From contig NZ_JASISP010000004.1 of assembly GCF_030063185.1 (NCBI RefSeq), forward strand, positions 42,852-106,851: 64,000 nucleotides of DNA, given 5' to 3'. The notes beneath the pieces are model-generated. The model was not told the DNA's origin. It searched no databases and saw nothing but the letters and a program-made list of their open reading frames with translations. The position numbers and the translations under genes were made by a program. This document shows positions 59,490-64,000 of the stretch, piece after piece (positions within the stretch are counted from its first letter, which is position 1; each line of letters starts with the position of its first letter). This DNA comes from Arthrobacter sp. H35-D1. Lineage in GTDB: Bacteria > Actinomycetota > Actinomycetes > Actinomycetales > Micrococcaceae.

Positions 59490-62400
59490 TTAGGCGGCCA
59501 AGGCCTTGGCCATTGCCACCCGGATCCGTTTCGCGGACACCGAATAGGCCGTGCCCAGCTCCACGGCAAACAGGCTGACGCGCAGTTCCTCAATCATCCA
59601 GCGCACATGTTCCAGCGCCGCCGTGGACCGCTGCCCGGGCACCAAGGCCGCCATGGCGTCGTCGTACTCGTCTTCCAGATGCTGCACGGCAGCCATCGAC
59701 TGCCCGTCGCGCGCCACGTTGCTCGGCAGCTTTTCCAGCCGCTGCTCAATGGCGGACAGGTAGCGCGGCAGCTGGCTGAGCTGGGCAAAGCCGGTCTTGG
59801 CCACAAAACCCGGGAACACGAGCAGGTCCAGCTGCTGGCGGATGTCGTTCAGCGCGCTGATCAGCGGCAGGCTCGTGGACGACTTCAACGCTTTGTCAAT
59901 GCGCAGCTTGGACGCCAGGACACGTTCGACGACGGCCGTCACCGAGAACACCGTGTCAATCAGTTCCGCCCTGACCACCTCATACAAGGCAGCAAAGTCC
60001 TTTTCGTTCCACGGCAGTTCCGCCGGGGTGAGCTTGTCGATGGTGGCCAGTGTGCAATCGGCAATGAGCTCGGTGACGCTGCCGTGCGGATGCTGACTGA
60101 AGGTGAGCTTTTCCTTGTTGCTCAGGTGGTCCAGCACGTACCTGTCGGGGGACGGCACGCGCAGGGCCAGCAACCGGATCACGCCGCCGCGCATGGCCAG
60201 ATCCTGGGCCGACTGACGCTGAAAAACGCGGATTCCCGCAGTGCTTCCCTCATCGACCAGGGCAGGGTAGCCGGTGACGGTGTGCCCCGAGACCAGGCGC
60301 TTGACCTCGCGCGGCAGCGTGCCCACGCTCCACTCGGTGAGCCCGGAGCGTTCTTGGATGCCGGAGGTGTTGGCGGCTGCCTCCTGGCCGTTGTGCGGCG
60401 AGGTGCCCCGGGCATCCGTGATGCCCGGGGCTGCCGTGGCGGCCGGGCTGCCCAGTGGCTGCCGTCCGGCCTGCGTGGTCTTGGGCGTGGCCCCCAGGGA
60501 CTCGGCGATGGCGCGGCGGGTGGCACCGGCCAGCTGTGACTGCAGGGCGGCCAAGTCCTGGCCCTCCTCCAGAATCCGGCCGTTTTTGTCCACGACGGAA
60601 AACGCCATGCGCAGATGGGTGGGCACGGCGTCCCAATTCCATGAGCCGGGGGGAATGACATGGCCCTTCAACCGGCGCAGCGCCAGCTCAAGCGAGGGCT
60701 CCAATACGTCCACGCCCGGGTCAAAGTCTGCAGCCAGTGCGGCGGCAGCTTGGCGGCCCACATCCGGAGCCGGGATGAAGTTCTTGCGTATGGCCTTGGG
60801 CAGCGACTTGATCAACGCGGTGACCATCTCGGCACGCAGTCCTGGGATCTGCCACCTGAAGGGGGCCTCGGGGAGTTGGTTCAGGAACAGCAGCGGCACC
60901 TGGACGGTCACGCCGTCGGACGGGTTGGGTGCGGAACCGGGGGCGGTGGGATGGAACTCGTAGGACAGTGGCAGCTCAAACTCGCCCTGCGTCCAGATCT
61001 TCGGGAACGCCGCCTCGTCAAGGGCGGGTTCCTCGGCCATGACCACATGGGTGTCAAAGTCCAGCAGCGCCGGGTTCTGGTGCCGTGCGTCCTTCCACCA
61101 CTTGTCAAAGTGCCGTTCGGAGACCACTTCGTGGCCGATGCGCTCGTCGTAAAACTCAAAGAGCGTCTCGTCGTCCACGCGCAGGTCGCGGCGGCGCATG
61201 CGGGTTTCCATTTCCTCAACCTCGGCCAATACGGCCTGGTTGCGGTGGAAGAACTTGTGGTTGGTATGCCAGTCCCCCTCCACCAGCGCATGGCGGATGA
61301 ACAGCTCGCGGCTGAGTTCCGGATCGATTCGCCCGTAGTGGATGCGCCGGTCCGGCACAATCGGCACCCCATACAAGGTCACCTTCTCGTGCGCCATGAC
61401 CGAGCCCATTTTCTTGGACCAGTGCGGCTCGCTATAGGTGCGCTTGACCAGATCCGGGGCCACCTGCTCAACCCACAGCGGATCAAACTTCGCAGCCACG
61501 CGGGCCCACAGCCTGGACGTCTCTACCAGCTCGGCGGCCATGACCCAGTCCGGGGACTTCTTGAACAGCGCAGAGCCCGGGAACACCATGAACTTGCTCC
61601 CGCGCGCGCCTGCGTATTCGCGTTTACGCTGGTCATACAGGCCGATATGGCTCAGTAGGCCGGTCAGCAGAGACATGTGGATGGCGTCGTGGTTGGACAC
61701 CGGGTCAATGTCCTTGCCCGAGACCCTGATATCAAGGGACTTGCCCATCTGCTTCAGCTGGCTGAAGAGGTCTTGCCACTCGCGCACGCGCAGGTAGTTG
61801 ATGAACTCGGCCTTGCACAGGCGCCGGAACGCGCTGGAGGACAGTTCTGCCTGCTTTTCCTTGATGTAGCGCCACAGGTTCAAAAAGCCGGTGAAGTCCG
61901 AGTTCTCGTCCTGGAATCGCTTGTGCTTCTCTGTGGCGATCTGTTGCTTGTCAGTGGGGCGTTCTCGCGGGTCCTGGATGGTCAGCGCCGCTGCCAGCAC
62001 CATGACTTCGGCTGCCACGCCGCGCTTGGCGGCCTCCACAATCATCCGGCCCAGCCGCGGGTCTACGGGCAGTTGCGAGAGCTGGCGCCCGACGCCGGTG
62101 ATGCCGCCTTGGGCGTTCACCGCGCTGAGCTCGCGCAGCAGTGTCACGCCGTCGGTGATGGCCCGGGAATCCGGTGGCTGGACGAACGGAAACTTCTGCA
62201 CGTCCTTGGGCCCCTTGGCCACGCCCATGGCCGTCATTTGGAGGATGACGGCGGCCAGGTTGGTGCGCAGGATTTCCGGATCGGTGAATTCACTCCGGGC
62301 GTTGAAGTCCTCCTCGGAGTACAGCCGGATGCAGATACCGTCGGAAACGCGACCGCAACGGCCCGAGCGCTGGTTGGCCGAAGCCTGTGAGATGCGTTCA

Positions 62401-63467
62401 ATGGGCAGGCGCTGGACTTTTGTCCTGTGTGAATAGCGGGAGATCCGGGCCGTGCCCGGGTCGATCACGTACTTGATGCCCGGCACGGTCAGCGACGTTT
62501 CGGCCACATTCGTGGCCAGCACGATCCGCGGACGGGATCCCGGCGTGAACACGGCATGCTGCTCGGCCAGGGACAGCCGGGCAAAAAGTGGCAGGATCTG
62601 CACGTTGCGCAACCGCGGGTTTGTTTTAACACGGCCGTGCAGCGCGTCCGCGGCGTCCCGGATTTCACGCTCGCCGGAGAAGAAGATCAAGATATCTCCT
62701 GGTGCTTCCCTGGACAATTCATCCACCGCGTCGCACACGGCATCCAGCGGGTCTCGGTCCTCCTCGCTGTTGCCGCCGTCTCTTTGCCTGTCGGAGGCCC
62801 CACGGTCCGCGCCCGGGCCGCCGTCGTCCCGGTCTTCCTCTTCATCTCCGGATGCCGGGCCGGAGAGCGGGCGGTAGCGGATGTCCACAGGGAAGGTGCG
62901 CCCGGAAACCTCGATGATGGGCGCCGGGCCCTTCGGGGAGGCGAAGTGGGTGGCAAAGCGCTCGGGGTCGATCGTGGCCGAGGTGATGATGACCTTCAAG
63001 TCCGGGCGTTGGGGCAGGATCTGCCGGAGGTAGCCCAGGATGAAGTCGATGTTCAGGGAGCGTTCGTGGGCCTCGTCGATGATGATGACGGAATATTTGC
63101 GCAGCAGGCGGTCGCGCTGGATTTCCGCCAGCAGGATGCCGTCGGTCATGAGCTTGATCTTGGTGGCCGGGCCCACGTGGCCGGTGAAGCGGACCTGGAA
63201 GCCCACCTCTTGGCCGATTTCCACGCCGAGTTCGCTGGCGATGCGTTCTGCCACGGTGCGCGCGGCCAGGCGGCGCGGCTGCGTGTGGCCGATCAGGCCC
63301 TTTTCGGCCAGGCCCAGTTCCACACACATTTTGGGGATCTGCGTGGTTTTTCCGGAACCGGTTTCGCCGGCGATGATGGTGACCTGGTTGGCGGCGATGG
63401 CGGCCATGAGGTCCTCGCGGCGCTCCGAGACGGGCAGCGCGGGCGGGTAGCTGATAGTCAAAGTCAT
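59490..63467 (-). CDS. hrpA: ATP-dependent RNA helicase HrpA
   Basis: 1325 residues, normal for HrpA. Walker A GETGSGKTTQ (34-43), DEAH (131-134), SAT motif, helicase C, then HA2/OB and the long C-terminal HrpA-specific part. Acts on mRNA in ribosome rescue in E. coli. Two low-complexity insertions: a Gly/Asp/Glu/Arg stretch around residues 205-240 (DEEEDRDDGGPG) in the helicase core, and an Ala/Gly/Pro stretch near 1000-1040. Start at 63467 with GGAAGG 4 nt upstream; the longer frame is unsupported. Confidence 0.95.
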   Translation of the reverse strand: MTLTISYPPALPVSERREDLMAAIAANQVTIIAGETGSGKTTQIPKMCVELGLAEKGLIGHTQPRRLAARTVAERIASELGVEIGQEVGFQVRFTGHVGPATKIKLMTDGILLAEIQRDRLLRKYSVIIIDEAHERSLNIDFILGYLRQILPQRPDLKVIITSATIDPERFATHFASPKGPAPIIEVSGRTFPVDIRYRPLSGPASGDEEEDRDDGGPGADRGASDRQRDGGNSEEDRDPLDAVCDAVDELSREAPGDILIFFSGEREIRDAADALHGRVKTNPRLRNVQILPLFARLSLAEQHAVFTPGSRPRIVLATNVAETSLTVPGIKYVIDPGTARISRYSHRTKVQRLPIERISQASANQRSGRCGRVSDGICIRLYSEEDFNARSEFTDPEILRTNLAAVILQMTAMGVAKGPKDVQKFPFVQPPDSRAITDGVTLLRELSAVNAQGGITGVGRQLSQLPVDPRLGRMIVEAAKRGVAAEVMVLAAALTIQDPRERPTDKQQIATEKHKRFQDENSDFTGFLNLWRYIKEKQAELSSSAFRRLCKAEFINYLRVREWQDLFSQLKQMGKSLDIRVSGKDIDPVSNHDAIHMSLLTGLLSHIGLYDQRKREYAGARGSKFMVFPGSALFKKSPDWVMAAELVETSRLWARVAAKFDPLWVEQVAPDLVKRTYSEPHWSKKMGSVMAHEKVTLYGVPIVPDRRIHYGRIDPELSRELFIRHALVEGDWHTNHKFFHRNQAVLAEVEEMETRMRRRDLRVDDETLFEFYDERIGHEVVSERHFDKWWKDARHQNPALLDFDTHVVMAEEPALDEAAFPKIWTQGEFELPLSYEFHPTAPGSAPNPSDGVTVQVPLLFLNQLPEAPFRWQIPGLRAEMVTALIKSLPKAIRKNFIPAPDVGRQAAAALAADFDPGVDVLEPSLELALRRLKGHVIPPGSWNWDAVPTHLRMAFSVVDKNGRILEEGQDLAALQSQLAGATRRAIAESLGATPKTTQAGRQPLGSPAATAAPGITDARGTSPHNGQEAAANTSGIQERSGLTEWSVGTLPREVKRLVSGHTVTGYPALVDEGSTAGIRVFQRQSAQDLAMRGGVIRLLALRVPSPDRYVLDHLSNKEKLTFSQHPHGSVTELIADCTLATIDKLTPAELPWNEKDFAALYEVVRAELIDTVFSVTAVVERVLASKLRIDKALKSSTSLPLISALNDIRQQLDLLVFPGFVAKTGFAQLSQLPRYLSAIEQRLEKLPSNVARDGQSMAAVQHLEDEYDDAMAALVPGQRSTAALEHVRWMIEELRVSLFAVELGTAYSVSAKRIRVAMAKALAA

Positions 63468-63532
63468 GGTGCCTTCCAGTTTATGCGCTTTCGGGAGCGC
63501 CGGTGCCCGCACTTTCCCCGCACATGCGTGGG

Positions 63533-63576
63533 TTGGCTGCTTGTGGGGAGGTTCCTGGCCCCCCACAAGCAGCCAA
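63533..63576. repeat. Perfect 16-bp inverted repeat upstream of hrpA
   Basis: TTGGCTGCTTGTGGGG pairs with CCCCACAAGCAGCCAA (63533-63548 with 63561-63576) around 12 nt. Imperfect outer arms (GAGCGC near 63495 with GCGCTCC near 63590) extend it, as in the nested palindrome at 28.2 kb. It may end the gene at 63602 or act in the hrpA leader. Confidence 0.75.
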
Positions 63577-63601
63577 GGTGCGTTTGTGCGCTCCGGGCCG
63601 A

Positions 63602-64000
63602 CTATGGAGCAGCAGCCGGTTCTGGCTTGCTCTGGCGCGCCGTGGTGCGAATGGTCAGCGCGTCCCTGGCTGCCATGACAAGAAGCACGACGCCGGCCAG
63701 CGCCAGTGCCGCTCCCACAGCGGCGATGGCGACGCCCCAACCCTGCACCGACTCGAAGGACTTGCCGGCGTTGGCCATGGCCTGCCCCGCGACGAGGGCA
63801 ATGCCGCCAAGGTATCCCAGCAAGGCTCCTGTGGTGATCCTGAGCAGCGCCCGGATGGAAATTTCACGCCAGCGCCTGTCAAGTGCTGCCATCCGCGGGT
63901 CGGGCAGGGACGGGCTCCGGGAAACACGGACCAGGGCCAGGAGCGCCGAGCCTGCCATCAGCACGGCCACCACCAGCAGAGGCAGTCCGTAGAACCAGCC
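63602..64000 (-). CDS. Hypothetical membrane protein, N-terminus beyond window edge
   Basis: The frame is open to position 64000 and beyond; the residues before the first internal start (GWFYGLPLLVVAVLMAGS) form a membrane helix, so the true start is outside the window. At least 132 residues with about four helices and a Pro/Ala-rich C-terminus. Family not recognised. Same strand as hrpA. Confidence 0.6.
   Translation of the reverse strand, partial: GWFYGLPLLVVAVLMAGSALLALVRVSRSPSLPDPRMAALDRRWREISIRALLRITTGALLGYLGGIALVAGQAMANAGKSFESVQGWGVAIAAVGAALALAGVVLLVMAARDALTIRTTARQSKPEPAAAP

Overview
The window is a stretch of a high-GC Gram-positive chromosome, almost certainly a member of the Micrococcaceae close to Arthrobacter. 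The evidence is the gene families: a fused 2-oxoglutarate decarboxylase/dehydrogenase (Kgd type), a GuaB1-type GMP reductase, a SigR/RsrA pair of the mycothiol type, a DUF4193 zinc-ribbon protein, the 24-residue ribosomal protein bL37, a SAM-IV riboswitch, and the actinobacterial prfB-ftsE-ftsX-smpB order. No phage, transposase, CRISPR array, tRNA or rRNA gene was recognised. Gene starts were re-chosen from Shine-Dalgarno (SD) sites and family N-termini, because many open frames extend upstream of the likely start.

Layout. 1-5.0 kb is a cell-surface block: a secreted GH25 lysozyme with a CWB2 wall-binding repeat (cut by the window edge), galE, and a polysaccharide pyruvyl transferase family protein. 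5.2-10.1 kb is a compact Tad/Flp pilus operon (TadA, TadB, TadC, small pilin-like peptide, two TadE-like proteins, TadG-like). 10.2-18.8 kb is the conserved prfB ... ftsE-ftsX-M23 peptidase-smpB-GH3-ssrA block, with a VanW-family gene between prfB and ftsE. 18.9-25.2 kb holds sdaA, a small HTH/membrane-protein cluster, DUF4193, an acyl-CoA ligase and a YrdB protein. 25.2-27.3 kb is an NRAMP manganese transporter with its DtxR-family regulator and a candidate operator. 27.4-29.9 kb has a methyltransferase and a SAM-IV-controlled PLP enzyme. 30.2-34.2 kb is a leftward run doxX-aroA-rsgA-hisN. 34.3-36.7 kb has sigR-rsrA, a truncated globin, a membrane protein and bL37. 37.0-43.4 kb has an SGNH-like protein, kgd and guaB1. 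43.5-45.2 kb has gluconokinase, soxR and a flavin reductase under a near-ideal SoxR promoter. 45.6-52.7 kb has two CNNM/CorC membrane proteins, a ZnuABC-like transporter, a lipase maturation factor and Zur. 52.8-57.0 kb has an MBL-fold protein, a cysteine synthase-like PLP enzyme, a sulfurtransferase-alcohol dehydrogenase fusion and a HIT protein. 57.3-64.0 kb has a BCCT transporter, the helicase HrpA and a membrane protein cut by the window end.

The genes are mostly housekeeping. What ties parts together is metal and redox homeostasis: MntH/MntR, Znu/Zur, SigR/RsrA and SoxR, each with a readable cis-site nearby (weak in the Zur case). The less explained material is non-coding: a dispersed palindromic repeat shared by 28.2 kb and 59.4 kb, a mixed direct/inverted repeat cluster at 30.0 kb, a 21-bp tandem repeat before the VanW gene, and a hairpin that buries the SD behind the SAM-IV aptamer. 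I saw no convincing undescribed multi-gene system. The best candidates for something new are the sulfurtransferase-ADH fusion with a probable leaderless internal start, and the HTH/multi-pass membrane pair at 20.5-22.0 kb.
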